Notes under the pieces: model-generated
What the model was told of the DNA's origin: nothing
Seen by the model: only the letters and a program-made list of their open reading frames with translations
Databases searched by the model: none
Shown here: positions 26,019 to 35,327 of the stretch, one piece after another
Layout of the letters: every line of letters begins with the position of its first letter
Numbering within the stretch: the first letter of the stretch is position 1
Program-made: the position numbers and the translations under genes
Assembly: GCA_026225055.1 (NCBI GenBank)
Contig: JAMFSA010000248.1
Coordinates: forward strand, 75,137-139,136
Source of the DNA: Mucilaginibacter xinganensis
GTDB taxonomy: Bacteria; Bacteroidota; Bacteroidia; Sphingobacteriales; Sphingobacteriaceae
Direction: 5' to 3'
Length of the DNA: 64,000 nt

Positions 26019-26605
26019 TGCATCCCTATTTAACCAGGCTCGGTGTTCCGCCCGTTGTACAGGATTTTTTCGAGCCTTATTACACGACGGATAATAACGG
26101 GAACCTGGTCTTTTCCTACGGTGAGCAGGCGGAACATTTTGGTTTCGCCTTTCACCGGGTTCCCGCTCAGGGACTATGGTCTGCCGGTAATGCCAATTCA
26201 GCGATGATCCGCCAGGTTTTTTATTGCGACAGCGCGATGGAAGCCATTAGCTTTTTAAGCCTGAATTATTCTTTTTTTAACGGCACCGATCAGTTACTCT
26301 TCCTGGCAGGCGGGGCATCTGTCCGTTTGCTGAACAGCAAGGCTTATTCATTGGTATTTGGTAAAGATATCCTCGGCAGGGTTCGCGACCTGAAAATAGC
26401 AGCAGCAATTCGCCGCTTAGCGATAACCATTAAGCTGGCAGATCAGTTGGTGCATATCCGTTTCCGGGAAAAAGACTTTGTCCTCCCGCAGGAAACCTTC
26501 AGCCTTAACGCCTTCGGAAAATTAAGCGGCTATCATTTTGGTGTCCGTGTTTGTAAACCTAAGAAAAACGATTGCTGGCTGGACCAGCTAAAAACAACCA
26601 TTTAA
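26018..26605 (+). CDS. Hypothetical protein, possible Toprim-like fold
   Basis: A 195-residue soluble protein. The segment FYCDSAMEAISFLSLNYSFF, then DQLLFLAGGAS, resembles the end of a Toprim-like domain, but the acidic DxD triad is not evident. It is translationally coupled (TAATG) to the preceding gene. No firm function. Confidence 0.5.
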   Translation: MHPYLTRLGVPPVVQDFFEPYYTTDNNGNLVFSYGEQAEHFGFAFHRVPAQGLWSAGNANSAMIRQVFYCDSAMEAISFLSLNYSFFNGTDQLLFLAGGASVRLLNSKAYSLVFGKDILGRVRDLKIAAAIRRLAITIKLADQLVHIRFREKDFVLPQETFSLNAFGKLSGYHFGVRVCKPKKNDCWLDQLKTTI

Positions 26606-26615
26606 TTATTAATTT

Positions 26616-27086
26616 ATGGAACAAGAATTCATTCCGCCGGAGGTCATCGTTATCCGGCCCGCTACCATCTTTGCCTTTATCAAAATATTCCCGCTGATCC
26701 TGGCTGCCTTCGGTTTCCTTTTTTTGGCGGCAAGGTATTTTCCGCTGCTGGTCTGGTGCAGTATGGTTATTATGCTGTTTGCCTGGTACCGTTATCTATA
26801 TATCCGCCGGACCGTATATGAGATCACGCCGGAAGTGATCCGTTTTAGCCGGGGTTTGTTTTTCAGGAGGACTGATATGGTTGAAATGTACCGCGTAAAG
26901 GATTACGTTTTATTGCGGCCGTTTGTCTTCCAGGTTTTTAAACTCATGGACCTGATGTTGAAAACGACCGATCCTGAAAATCCAATCGTATGGCTCAGGG
27001 GGATACCACTCTCCGGTATTGTCGATACCATCCGGGAACACGTACAGGAAACCCGGCAGCACAACCGTATTTACGAGATCAATTAA
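26616..27086 (+). CDS. Membrane protein with PH-like domain
   Basis: A 156-residue protein with two adjacent transmembrane helices (residues about 20-62) followed by a short beta-rich domain (TVYEITPEVIRFSRGLFFRR, and a later PIVWLRGIP) that fits the bacterial PH-like (bPH2) family. It lies ten bases behind the previous gene and six before the next. It probably belongs to the end of the transfer operon. Confidence 0.6.
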   Translation: MEQEFIPPEVIVIRPATIFAFIKIFPLILAAFGFLFLAARYFPLLVWCSMVIMLFAWYRYLYIRRTVYEITPEVIRFSRGLFFRRTDMVEMYRVKDYVLLRPFVFQVFKLMDLMLKTTDPENPIVWLRGIPLSGIVDTIREHVQETRQHNRIYEIN

Positions 27087-27092
27087 ATTGCT

Positions 27093-27317
27093 ATGAAAAC
27101 CTTTTGCTATTTCATCATCACCCTGCTTATTTCCGCAGGCTGCCTGCTGGGCGCTATGAATACGAAGAATCCTTTCCCGCTGTTCGGCGTTGCTTTCGGC
27201 ATCTGGGCACTGTTTACCTGGTCCTATCATTTAAGGGCAAAAAAAGAAGCGGCACGTCGTTCAAGGGAGCAGCTTTTTGAAAATTATATGCGTTCTAACC
27301 GTGGACAGCGACTGTGA
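27093..27317 (+). CDS. Small membrane protein, paralogue of the gene at 50147
   Basis: A 74-residue protein with two hydrophobic helices around MNTKNPFPLFGVAFGIWALF and a basic tail. The gene at 50147 has the same order and the near-identical NAKNPFPLFGIAFGIWALL. No family name is known to me. Its presence at the ends of both the transfer and PRTRC modules is notable. Confidence 0.6.
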   Translation: MKTFCYFIITLLISAGCLLGAMNTKNPFPLFGVAFGIWALFTWSYHLRAKKEAARRSREQLFENYMRSNRGQRL

Positions 27318-27336
27318 TAAATTATTATTTTTGTTT

Positions 27337-27567
27337 ATGACTGCAAAAGAGGCGCTTTATCAATCCGGCCGGAACCTGCAAATTGCCAGGAATGCCAAAG
27401 GGTTCTCCAGACAAACCCTGGCCGTATTATCGGGGGTGGATGAACAAATCATTACCTCAATGGAAACCGGCGATTTTGATTTTCCGCCGCAGCTGGTATT
27501 TGAACTGGCTGATACCTTAAATGTAGACATCCGGGAGATACTCGTCGATCCGATGGCCAAAAACTGA
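27337..27567 (+). CDS. XRE-family helix-turn-helix protein
   Basis: A 76-residue protein made almost only of an XRE/Cro-type HTH: LQIARNAKGFSRQTLAVLSG, VDEQIITSMETG, ELADTLNVDIREILVDP. The ATG at 27337 gives the standard length; an upstream start would overlap the previous gene. It may regulate the transfer operon or the adjacent leader. A strong terminator follows about 80 bases downstream. Confidence 0.8.
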   Translation: MTAKEALYQSGRNLQIARNAKGFSRQTLAVLSGVDEQIITSMETGDFDFPPQLVFELADTLNVDIREILVDPMAKN

Positions 27568-27583
27568 TTAAACTATTTTTTAT

Positions 27584-27682
27584 TAATTTTGTCTCATTAT
27601 AAGCAGGCATTTCTTTGCCTGCATTGTGATAAGGTTTAGGTTTAAGGGGCCGGGCAGCGAGTGCGAGGCCCCTTATTTTTTA
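27584..27682 (+). ncRNA. Possible small RNA: -7 box, two hairpins, U-tract
   Basis: TAATTTTG (27584-27591) matches the Bacteroidetes -7 consensus TAnnTTTG. A short transcript from about 27598 would contain the hairpin GCAGGCA/TGCCTGC (27603-27609, 27616-27622) and end at the terminator AAGGGGCC...GGCCCCTT (27644-27651, 27667-27674) plus ATTTTTTA. No -33 TTG is evident at the usual distance, so an independent promoter is uncertain. The second hairpin could simply end the upstream operon. Confidence 0.35.
27644..27682 (+). terminator. Intrinsic terminator after the transfer operon
   Basis: AAGGGGCC (27644-27651) pairs with GGCCCCTT (27667-27674) across a 15-base loop and is followed by ATTTTTTA. 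It separates the tra/xre genes from the cargo region. Confidence 0.8.
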
Positions 27683-27713
27683 TGCTTAGCTTTGTAAATC
27701 CCATTTCGCAATT

Positions 27714-28463
27714 ATGGAAATTACACCGACAAAACCCGAGCCAACTGATATTTTCAAATATGCAAGTTTTGATCGTGCAGAACGCATTTTGACAGATAGA
27801 ACCCTGAAATTTTCTGATCCTGAAACATTCAATGACCCTTTCGATTGTGTAATGGACAATGTTTATTTTGACTTTTCAGGAGCACTTGATCCAAAGGTTC
27901 AACTGGAAGTTGATCAACTCAGAGAGATGTTTAAAGGTAGCGAACTAACTAATGATTTATTAGCACGAGCCTACCAAGAGGTACAGCTCGGGAAAAAGAA
28001 TGGAATCGCTGTTACTTGCTTTTCATTAGATCCTAAAAATTTGCTTATGTGGGCACATTATGCGGATAAACACACAGGAATGTGTCTGCACTTTGATAAC
28101 AATCTTCCAAAAGATTCTAAGTATACAGATGTCAGGATAGATATTCAAGGTCATATTGAGTACCACCTAATCGACAAGGTGAACTATTGCTCAAATAAAA
28201 TTCAAGGGGTCAAATATATTTACTTGAATAAGTCGCATCATTGGGAATATGAGAATGAATACAGATTATTGACGATGATGGGTAACGGTATCTATAATTT
28301 TAAACCTGGTTACTTGAAAGCGGTAATATTTGGAATAAAAACGCTTCCTGCCGAACAAAAACGAATTATGGAAATTTGCGAATCTAACGGCTTAAATCAT
28401 GTTCGATTTTTGGTGGCAAAAAAAGAGGGACCGGAATTGGTCTATAATTACATTGATATTTAA
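27714..28463 (+). CDS. DUF2971-domain protein
   Basis: A 249-residue soluble protein with the DUF2971 signature: IFKYASFDRAERILTDRTLK near the start, SDPETFNDPFDC, and later CFSLDPKNLLMWAHYADKHT followed by GMCLHFD. DUF2971 proteins are widespread in mobile elements and defence neighbourhoods; their activity is not settled. It stands alone between a terminator and the convergent RRM gene. AT content is higher than in the tra genes. Confidence 0.8.
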   Translation: MEITPTKPEPTDIFKYASFDRAERILTDRTLKFSDPETFNDPFDCVMDNVYFDFSGALDPKVQLEVDQLREMFKGSELTNDLLARAYQEVQLGKKNGIAVTCFSLDPKNLLMWAHYADKHTGMCLHFDNNLPKDSKYTDVRIDIQGHIEYHLIDKVNYCSNKIQGVKYIYLNKSHHWEYENEYRLLTMMGNGIYNFKPGYLKAVIFGIKTLPAEQKRIMEICESNGLNHVRFLVAKKEGPELVYNYIDI

Positions 28464-28502
28464 ATTAAATCCACAGCATTTAATATTAACTTATTGAATC
28501 TT

Positions 28503-28838
28503 TTACCATCTGTTACCGTCAATTTCGCCGTTAGTATTGTCTCCCGAACTACGGAACTCCCGTTTTGGCCGTTGGAAATTACCCGGCCTTTCCTGCTGTT
28601 TTTCCACTGCTTCTTTTAAAGAAAGCTTCCGCCCGTATATTTCTTTATCATTCAACGCGGTGACCGCCGCCTTAGCCTGGTCCTGTACCGGCATCTCCAC
28701 AAAACCAAACCCTTTTCTTTTACCCGTTTCCGGATCAATCACCAGCTTGACCGAAGCAACCTGGCCGAACTGGGTCAGCATAGTTTTAAGTTCTGCCTCT
28801 TCCAGTTTATGGGGCAGATTGGCAATAAAAATTTTCAT
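28503..28838 (-). CDS. RRM-domain RNA-binding protein
   Basis: A 111-residue protein with a single RNA-recognition motif. RNP2 is KIFIANL at the N-terminus and RNP1 is KGFGFVEM at about residues 43-50. The tail is basic and Gly/Arg/Asn-rich (residues 84-111). Small RRM proteins of this type are common in Bacteroidetes and may act as RNA chaperones, for example in cold or stress response. Confidence 0.9.
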   Translation of the reverse strand: MKIFIANLPHKLEEAELKTMLTQFGQVASVKLVIDPETGKRKGFGFVEMPVQDQAKAAVTALNDKEIYGRKLSLKEAVEKQQERPGNFQRPKREFRSSGDNTNGEIDGNRW

Positions 28839-28908
28839 AAACGTATCGTCGTGTGTTTGTTTTCTGTTATCCTAAAGATGATAAATATGTACTTTAACTG
28901 CAAATAAT

Positions 28909-31857
28909 TTATTCCAGGTCCATTACCGGATTACCCAAAATCTTCAATTTCTCACACCGGGTTACTTCCAGACTCGGAAACCCAAAATCTTCAACAACCT
29001 TTCCTTCGATCAAATAACAACCCGCGCCCCGGAACGGATATAAAGGCGTCGTATTCGGGAAATGGGTAGTATCAAAGAAATTTCCTTCCGCATCTAAAAA
29101 GCAGCCAAAGTACATCCGTTGGTTGTGCTTCGTCTTTACTGTTTTTTCATCGACATAACGCCCTACCATTTTAACGTTTTGACCGGCATGGTTCTTCAGA
29201 TCACCAGCCATAATCTCTCCCTGGAATTTTGTTTCCAGCAGCTCGAAAAACGACAGGCTGAGCGGGAATCCTAATAGTTCTAACTCATGATAAGCGTCCT
29301 CCAGTTTGGTATTGACCAGCACCGGCAACTGGTAATGTTTAGCATCGACATTAAATAACGACAACTCGCTGACCGGCTTTACATTGGTGTCTAATAGCCG
29401 GTGTACCTGCCATAACAATTCCTTTTTGCTTTGCCCGGTGAAGCGCAAAGCGCCGACCCTAATCAGCGTAACGGCCTGTTCCAAACCGATACCCGTCCGC
29501 CTGACAAAATCCTCCATGCCCAGGAAAGCCCCGCCAGATCGGCGCTCCTCTGGTATCCCTTCTATAAAACTCCCCTCCAAACCTTGTATCCCCACCAGTC
29601 CCAAATAAACGTCTACACCGGTTATCGTAACCACACTTTCACTGTTATTCACGCAGGGCAGGTGAATGACCGCCCCGGCTTTCGCAAGTTCATGTACATA
29701 AAGCGCACGGTTATAAAAGCCACCATAATTATTCAGCACCGCCACCATAAATTCGCGGGGATAGTAAGTTTTTAAATAAAGGCTCTGGTAACTCTCCACT
29801 GCAAAACTTGCCGAGTGCGCCTTTGAAAAACTATAGCCTGCGAAAGAAGATACCTGCCGCCACACTTCCTTGACAATCGCTTCGGGTCGTCCAAGTTTGA
29901 TCGCTTCCTCGTGGAAACGTTCCACCAGCCTGTTAAATTCCTTTTTTGAACGGTACTTGCCGCTCATTCCACGCCTTAAAATATCTGCATCAGTGCCGTC
30001 CATTCCCGCAAAGTGAATACATATCTTGATCACATCTTCCTGGTAAACCATGACCCCATAAGTTTCCTTTAATTGTTCCTCCATTACCGGGTGCAGGTAT
30101 TTCACTTTGGCAGGGTCATTGTGAAAACGAATGTACTGGCTCATCATCCCCGAACTGGCTACACCCGGACGAATAATGGAACTGGCTGCTACCAGCACGA
30201 TATAATTATTGCATCTGAGTTTTTTAATCAGTGAACGCATTGCCGGGGATTCGATATAAAAGCACCCAACGGTATCGCCGCGCCCTAATTGCGCATTGAC
30301 CACCGGATCTTTCATGAAAGCCTTAACGTTGTGAATATCAACTTTACGCTGCTGATTTTCTTCCACCAGTTTGACTGCCTGTTTGATATGCCCGATTCCC
30401 CGCTGGCTTAGAATGTCATATTTATCCAGCCCGATTTTTTCCGCTTCGTACATATCCCACTGAACGGTGGCCATTCCTTTCGGCGGCAGGTCGAGCGCGG
30501 TATAATAAGTGATCGGCTCTTCGGAGATCAGCACACCGCCCGCGTGGATAGATCGTTGGTTGGGCATATCCGCCATACGCTCATAAATGGCGTTGATCTT
30601 TTTGAAGGTTGCGTTATCACGGTTATACGCTGCCCTGGAAACATCCGAATAGCCGTCAATTTCCGCTTTCGGCAATCCCATCACTTTGCCGATCTCCCGG
30701 AAAACACTGCGGTCTTTAAAGGTAGACATCGTGCCAAGCAACGCGGTATGGTAACGACCGTAACGCTTGAAAATATAATCCTGCACATCTTCCCGCTCAT
30801 CCCAGGAATAATCAATATCAAAATCGGGTGGCGAGGTGCGTTGCGCGTTCAGGAAACGTTCGAAATAAAGGTTGAGTTCCATTGGGTCAACATCCGTGAT
30901 CCGCAGGCAATAGGCGACCATGCTATTAGCACCCGAGCCGCGCCCGACATGGTAGTAGCCCTGCGACATGGAAAACCGGATGATATCCGAGGTGATCAAA
31001 AAATAAGCGCAAAAATCCAGTTCAAAGATCACTTTGAGTTCATGCTTGACTTTTTTCAGGGCTTCCCGGTTGTTTTTTCCGTAGCGATAAATCAGCCCGC
31101 TCATGGCTAGCTTTTCCAGCAGCTCGCGGTCATCTTTTTTGTTGCCGGTAAATGTTTTGCGGTTCAGTTTAACCTTCCCACGCTCATAATCCATTACGCA
31201 GCATTTCATCAGGTCGCGGGTATTATCCAGGATGAAAGAGTATTTGGCGAATTTTGCTTCCAGTTCACCTGGAGAAAGGAAGGTATCGGTCGGGGCGCAT
31301 TTATCGGTGGCCTCAACCATGGTAAGCAAAGTATTCAGGTCGATCCCCCGCAGGTATTCATGCAGGCGATATTCTATTTTATCAGCGACGACTACAGGCT
31401 GCAGGGCGACCAGCTTTTCTTTGATTTCACTCAGGTCTTTTTTATAAAACAAGTGAAGCTGGTCAAATCTTATACCCAAATATTCATTCGCCCGTAATAC
31501 ACCTTCATAGCCATAAGGATAAATGACAAAAGCATTTTTAAACGCGATAGCGTAATCGGGCAGTTCCTTTTCCTCCAGGTTATGTTCGGATAAGAAATCA
31601 TTCAGTTCCTTCATACCTTCCCGGTTCTTCGCCAACCCGATGTAGAGCAGTTGCTTGTTCCTGCGAAATTCAATTCCCCCGATGGGTTTAACGCCTTTCT
31701 CATCGCATTCCCGCATAAACTCCATCACACCCGTTGAATTATTAATATCCGTTAACGCCATCTGGGTCACGCCGCGCACAATGGCCTCATCTACCAGTGT
31801 CGGGATAGACATGGTGCCGTAACGCAGGCTGTATTGGGAATGTGCATTCAGGTACAT
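28909..31857 (-). CDS. dnaE: DnaE-type DNA polymerase III alpha subunit, accessory
   Basis: A 982-residue C-family polymerase. I start at base 31857 (MYLNAHSQYSLRYGTMSIP) because this is the standard PHP-domain start; a longer frame runs back into the dinB gene. The PHP domain (NAHSQYS, LTDIN) and the polymerase active-site PPDFDIDYSW are intact. It is shorter than a replicative DnaE. Pairing with a Y-family polymerase five bases upstream indicates an error-prone translesion module like DnaE2-ImuB. Confidence 0.9.
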   Translation of the reverse strand: MYLNAHSQYSLRYGTMSIPTLVDEAIVRGVTQMALTDINNSTGVMEFMRECDEKGVKPIGGIEFRRNKQLLYIGLAKNREGMKELNDFLSEHNLEEKELPDYAIAFKNAFVIYPYGYEGVLRANEYLGIRFDQLHLFYKKDLSEIKEKLVALQPVVVADKIEYRLHEYLRGIDLNTLLTMVEATDKCAPTDTFLSPGELEAKFAKYSFILDNTRDLMKCCVMDYERGKVKLNRKTFTGNKKDDRELLEKLAMSGLIYRYGKNNREALKKVKHELKVIFELDFCAYFLITSDIIRFSMSQGYYHVGRGSGANSMVAYCLRITDVDPMELNLYFERFLNAQRTSPPDFDIDYSWDEREDVQDYIFKRYGRYHTALLGTMSTFKDRSVFREIGKVMGLPKAEIDGYSDVSRAAYNRDNATFKKINAIYERMADMPNQRSIHAGGVLISEEPITYYTALDLPPKGMATVQWDMYEAEKIGLDKYDILSQRGIGHIKQAVKLVEENQQRKVDIHNVKAFMKDPVVNAQLGRGDTVGCFYIESPAMRSLIKKLRCNNYIVLVAASSIIRPGVASSGMMSQYIRFHNDPAKVKYLHPVMEEQLKETYGVMVYQEDVIKICIHFAGMDGTDADILRRGMSGKYRSKKEFNRLVERFHEEAIKLGRPEAIVKEVWRQVSSFAGYSFSKAHSASFAVESYQSLYLKTYYPREFMVAVLNNYGGFYNRALYVHELAKAGAVIHLPCVNNSESVVTITGVDVYLGLVGIQGLEGSFIEGIPEERRSGGAFLGMEDFVRRTGIGLEQAVTLIRVGALRFTGQSKKELLWQVHRLLDTNVKPVSELSLFNVDAKHYQLPVLVNTKLEDAYHELELLGFPLSLSFFELLETKFQGEIMAGDLKNHAGQNVKMVGRYVDEKTVKTKHNQRMYFGCFLDAEGNFFDTTHFPNTTPLYPFRGAGCYLIEGKVVEDFGFPSLEVTRCEKLKILGNPVMDLE

Positions 31858-31861
31858 GGCG

Positions 31862-33034
31862 TTACAATTTAAGGTTAAGGCCGGAAGCCAGTTTGATAGC
31901 CTGCGGGCCGAAACGCTTGCGGATCTTGTCCATTGCCTGGCAAAGGCTGTATTGTTCTTCAGACTGGCTATACAAATCAATCTGTTCAAAGCCGCCGACC
32001 AGGTTGGAAAGGCGAATGCCGACCAGCCTGATGAGTACGCGTTTGACATACAAGGCTTTGAAAAGATCTTTCGCTGTACGGATCAACGCGCCGTCCAATG
32101 AGGTATAAGAAAAAGCAGCCTGTTTGGTGACATCTTCAAAAGTCGCATAACGGATAGTAACCGTCATGCAGGCCGCAAGTTTGTGCTTGCTGCGTAATTG
32201 GAAAGCGAGGTCCATCACCATCGAAGTCAGCAGGAAATTGATAGATTCAATATCGATGCTGTCATTTTCAAAAGTAGATTGGGTGCCAATAGACTTTTGT
32301 TCCTGGAACGGTATGACCGGGCTGTTATCTATCCCTTTTGCTTTTTGTAATAGCCAGATACCATTCTTTCCCAATATGCTCCGCATATAATCCGGGTGCA
32401 CTAACGTGAGCGCGTGGATGCGCTTGATGCCCATGTCACTGAGCTTTATAAAAGTCTTTTCGCCCAGGCCGGGAATTTTGCGGATGGATAGCGGATCTAA
32501 AAACGGCTGGACGTTAAGCCTGGCTACATTAAGTTCGCCGTTTGGTTTGCACTCATTGGTCGCCATTTTGGAAACCGTTTTATTAACCGAGAGGCCAAAA
32601 GAAATAGGCAGGCCTGTTTCTTTGATCACTTTTTGCTTGAGTTCGTGGGCATATTTCAGCGTACCGTGGAACTTATCCATCCCGGTCATGTCGATATAGT
32701 GCTCATCGATACTTGCTTTTTCGATCAGCGGGACGCTCTCTTTTAAAATTTCGGTGATCTCATTAGAAGCTTTGGAATAGGTATCCATATTGCCCCTGAT
32801 CCAGATCGCGTGCGGGCAAAGCATCCGCGCCATTTTAGCAGGCATCGCCGAATGAACACCGAATTTCCGGGCTTCATAACTGCATGATGCAACCACGCCC
32901 CGGTCGGATAAACTGCCGATAATAACAGGCAATCCCTCCAGCCTGGGGTCTTTTCGCACCTCAACGGATACGAAAAAAGCGTCCTGGTCCATATGGATGA
33001 TCTGCCGGTCGTTGGAGTTAGTTGTGTTCATCAT
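31862..33034 (-). CDS. dinB: Y-family DNA polymerase (DinB/ImuB-like)
   Basis: A 390-residue lesion-bypass polymerase. The N-terminal MDQDAFFVSVE carries catalytic D16 and the FF steric gate; YEARKFGVHSAMP and SIDEHYIDMTG complete the palm. The catalytic residues are present, so it looks active, unlike ImuB proper. A helix-hairpin-helix region (IRKIPGLGEKTFIKLSDMGI) and a little-finger domain follow. It is likely transcribed with dnaE from the region containing the palindrome at 33053. Confidence 0.9.
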   Translation of the reverse strand: MMNTTNSNDRQIIHMDQDAFFVSVEVRKDPRLEGLPVIIGSLSDRGVVASCSYEARKFGVHSAMPAKMARMLCPHAIWIRGNMDTYSKASNEITEILKESVPLIEKASIDEHYIDMTGMDKFHGTLKYAHELKQKVIKETGLPISFGLSVNKTVSKMATNECKPNGELNVARLNVQPFLDPLSIRKIPGLGEKTFIKLSDMGIKRIHALTLVHPDYMRSILGKNGIWLLQKAKGIDNSPVIPFQEQKSIGTQSTFENDSIDIESINFLLTSMVMDLAFQLRSKHKLAACMTVTIRYATFEDVTKQAAFSYTSLDGALIRTAKDLFKALYVKRVLIRLVGIRLSNLVGGFEQIDLYSQSEEQYSLCQAMDKIRKRFGPQAIKLASGLNLKL

Positions 33035-33052
33035 TTTGCGGGCTATAAAATT

Positions 33053-33071
33053 ATGCTAAAAATATTAGCAT
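33053..33071. promoter_or_regulatory. Palindrome ATGCTAA-N5-TTAGCAT between divergent repair genes
   Basis: ATGCTAA (33053-33059) and TTAGCAT (33065-33071) form a perfect 7-bp dyad, 18 bases before the dinB start and 67 bases before the divergent SRAP gene. The setting suggests an operator for a damage-inducible regulator. No LexA gene is in the window. Confidence 0.45.
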
Positions 33072-33138
33072 TTTATAATAGATTTACAAAATAATTTCGG
33101 CATTTGTTTTGTTCACCTGTAATTCAGTAAATTAGACT

Positions 33139-33924
33139 ATGTGTTATCATTATGCCTTATGGGCGGATAAGCCCACGCTCGAGGAGCGCTACACCAATGA
33201 ATTGATCGCGGAGTACGATGCAATTTATCATAACGATGGTTTTTCTCACCGTGCTATGCCGGTGATTACCGCCGACGAACCTGGTAAAATTCAGCTCTAT
33301 GAGTGGGGCCTGATCCCGCATTGGTTTAAGCCAACACCCGGCGCGACTGACGCAAAAGGTAATTTGCTGACCGCAAAACAACAGGCGCGGGCGTTTAGTA
33401 ACCAAACCCTGAATGCCATCGGTGAAACAGTTTTTGATAAACCGTCTTTCCGAAACTATATCGGTAAAAAGCGTTGCCTGATCCCGGCGAACGGACTATA
33501 CGAATGGCATCACCTCGATGCAAAAACCAAAGTGCCGCATTACATCTATCTGAAATCAAAAGACATTTTTTCCTTCGGTGGTATCTACAGCCATTGGACA
33601 GACCCTGATACCGGAGAAATCGTAAAGACCTATTCAATCTTGACCAATCCAGCCAAAGAGGACGATCTCATGGGTAAAATCCATAACAGTAAACTTCGCC
33701 AGCCCTTTATTTTAAGGCGCGATGTCGAAGGCACCTGGCTGGACCAGGAACTGGTTAAAGATGACGTGCGTGACCTCATACTTCCCCTTGAAAATACCCA
33801 TTTTACCGCACACACCATTTCTAAACTGATCACTTCCCGCAAGGAAAGTTCCAACACACCGGAAGTCATGGTTCCCTATGATTACGAAGGTTTTGTAAGT
33901 TTAACAGACGAAAAAGCAGCATGA
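33139..33924 (+). CDS. yedK: SRAP/YedK (HMCES-like) abasic-site protein
   Basis: A 261-residue SOS-response-associated peptidase. The catalytic Cys-2 (MCYHYALW) would form a DNA-protein crosslink at abasic sites in single-stranded DNA. RCLIPANGLYEWHH holds the key glutamate and KIHNSKLRQPFIL the histidine. It is divergent from the dinB-dnaE pair and followed, with a four-base overlap, by a small acidic protein gene. Confidence 0.92.
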   Translation: MCYHYALWADKPTLEERYTNELIAEYDAIYHNDGFSHRAMPVITADEPGKIQLYEWGLIPHWFKPTPGATDAKGNLLTAKQQARAFSNQTLNAIGETVFDKPSFRNYIGKKRCLIPANGLYEWHHLDAKTKVPHYIYLKSKDIFSFGGIYSHWTDPDTGEIVKTYSILTNPAKEDDLMGKIHNSKLRQPFILRRDVEGTWLDQELVKDDVRDLILPLENTHFTAHTISKLITSRKESSNTPEVMVPYDYEGFVSLTDEKAA

Positions 33925-34289
33925 TAAAAAATCATAATTACCATAGTATCCTGACGCCTATATCTATTGGCGTTGAAAGGCCTGACGGCAGCAATTACAA
34001 TGTGCAGATAGCCCATAACCTGATCAAAGATGGTGATGGCATTTTTGGCACGACCGGGATATTTAGTTTATTCTTTGATAATTTCGGCCTCGATAAAGAC
34101 GATTTTGAAGACCTGACAGGGGAGGATATTTACGAAATCACCGATGACAAAAACCCCGATTACCTGGGTCGGATTTTATTTGACGACGATGGCCATTGGA
34201 TTTATGACGGCGATCAGCTTAGCATCATAGAACAGGAGCAGATCGGGGAATTTATCAGTACCTATGAGGAAGGGGAGGTCGATTATTAA
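33921..34289 (+). CDS. Small acidic hypothetical protein
   Basis: A 122-residue acidic protein (DKDDFEDLTGEDIYEITDDK) without hydrophobic segments. It overlaps the SRAP gene by four bases (ATGA) and is thus probably made with it. No family is recognised. Confidence 0.6.
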   Translation: MIKNHNYHSILTPISIGVERPDGSNYNVQIAHNLIKDGDGIFGTTGIFSLFFDNFGLDKDDFEDLTGEDIYEITDDKNPDYLGRILFDDDGHWIYDGDQLSIIEQEQIGEFISTYEEGEVDY

Positions 34290-34323
34290 TTGATAAGCGA
34301 CCCCAATCATCCTTTCCACTTCA

Positions 34324-34505
34324 TTATTCCTTCTCTTTTTTCTCTTTAGCGAAATGGGCACGTGCCTGTTTCAGGCCGGTGGCTATCGCTTCACCTTCGT
34401 TGCCGGTCGTCTTCAAAACTTCATTTGCAATCTCTACCGCCTTGTCCCGGAGCTTCTTCGGTTGGTTTTATAAGATGGCGGGTAATCTCCTTTTGGCCAG
34501 GGCAT
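34324..34505 (-). pseudogene. Small conserved protein gene, one-base frameshift
   Basis: Read on the minus strand from ATG at 34505 (MPWPKGDYPPSYK, preceded by AAGGAATT), the frame breaks at about 34470. After adding one A in an A-run it continues as NQPKKLRDKAVEIANEVLKT and ends with AHFAKEKKEKE and a stop at 34324. The restored protein has 60 residues. The pattern, GDYPxSxKNxPxxLRxKAxEIANxxL, is one I know from small Bacteroidetes proteins with an internal ATG-side motif. It is either a decayed gene or a sequencing error. Confidence 0.6.
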
Positions 34506-34559
34506 AATTCCTTCTTTTTTTAAAATGGAACAACTCAATTTATTTTTTGTTCATCCATC

Positions 34560-35327
34560 ATGAAAATCGCTACCTACAATATCAATGGCATCAATGGCCG
34601 CCTGCATAATCTTTTGCGCTGGCTTGCCGAGGAAAAACCTGATATTGTCTGTTTGCAGGAATTGAAAGCGCCGGATAACCTTTTTCCCGAGCAGGCTTTA
34701 TTGGGCATTGGTTATAATGCTATTTGGCTTGGGCAAAAAAGCTGGAATGGCGTAGCCATTCTTTCCAAATACGAAATTAAAGAAACCAGGCGTGGACTGG
34801 ATGGTGAACCGGAAGATACACATAGCCGCTATATCGAAGCATTTATTAATGGCGTGGTTATTGGATGCCTCTATTTACCCAATGGTAATCCTTGGCCGGG
34901 GCCAAAGTTTGAGTACAAACTGCGCTGGATAGCGCGTTTACAAGCACACGCAAATAAACTGCTATCATTCGATCTACCCGTAGCTTTGATAGGAGATTAT
35001 AATGTCATGCCAACAGAATTGGATACATATAAACCGGAAAAGTATTTATCCAATGCCTTATTCAGGCCGGAAAGCCGGGAAGCATTTAAGATTTTAGTAG
35101 ATTCAGGTTGGACGGACGCGATACGCAAATTATACCCCGAAGAGCCTATCTATACTTTTTGGGATTACCTGCGTAATGCCTATGGAAGGAATGCAGGCTT
35201 ACGGCTGGATCACTTCTTGCTGAACGACAAATTGAACAGCCGGTTGCTAAGCGCCGGGGTAGATAAGCAGGTGAGGGGTTGGGTGCATTCCAGCGATCAC
35301 GCGCCGGTTTGGATAACTATTGAATAG
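34560..35327 (+). CDS. xthA: Exodeoxyribonuclease III / AP endonuclease
   Basis: A 255-residue ExoIII-family enzyme. TYNINGINGRLHNLL, the metal-binding E of VCLQELKAPD, the GDYNVMP motif and SDHAPVWITIE at the end are all present. It cuts DNA at abasic sites, which fits the nearby SRAP and polymerase genes. The start is standard for the family. Confidence 0.93.
   Translation: MKIATYNINGINGRLHNLLRWLAEEKPDIVCLQELKAPDNLFPEQALLGIGYNAIWLGQKSWNGVAILSKYEIKETRRGLDGEPEDTHSRYIEAFINGVVIGCLYLPNGNPWPGPKFEYKLRWIARLQAHANKLLSFDLPVALIGDYNVMPTELDTYKPEKYLSNALFRPESREAFKILVDSGWTDAIRKLYPEEPIYTFWDYLRNAYGRNAGLRLDHFLLNDKLNSRLLSAGVDKQVRGWVHSSDHAPVWITIE

Noticed and set aside
27326..27333. TATTTTTG as -7 promoter box for the xre gene
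   Set aside because: It lies only three bases before the chosen ATG, so a transcript would start after the start codon.
31858..32049. 64-residue N-terminal extension of dnaE
   Set aside because: It lies within dinB on the same strand in another frame, and the standard PHP start is at 31857.
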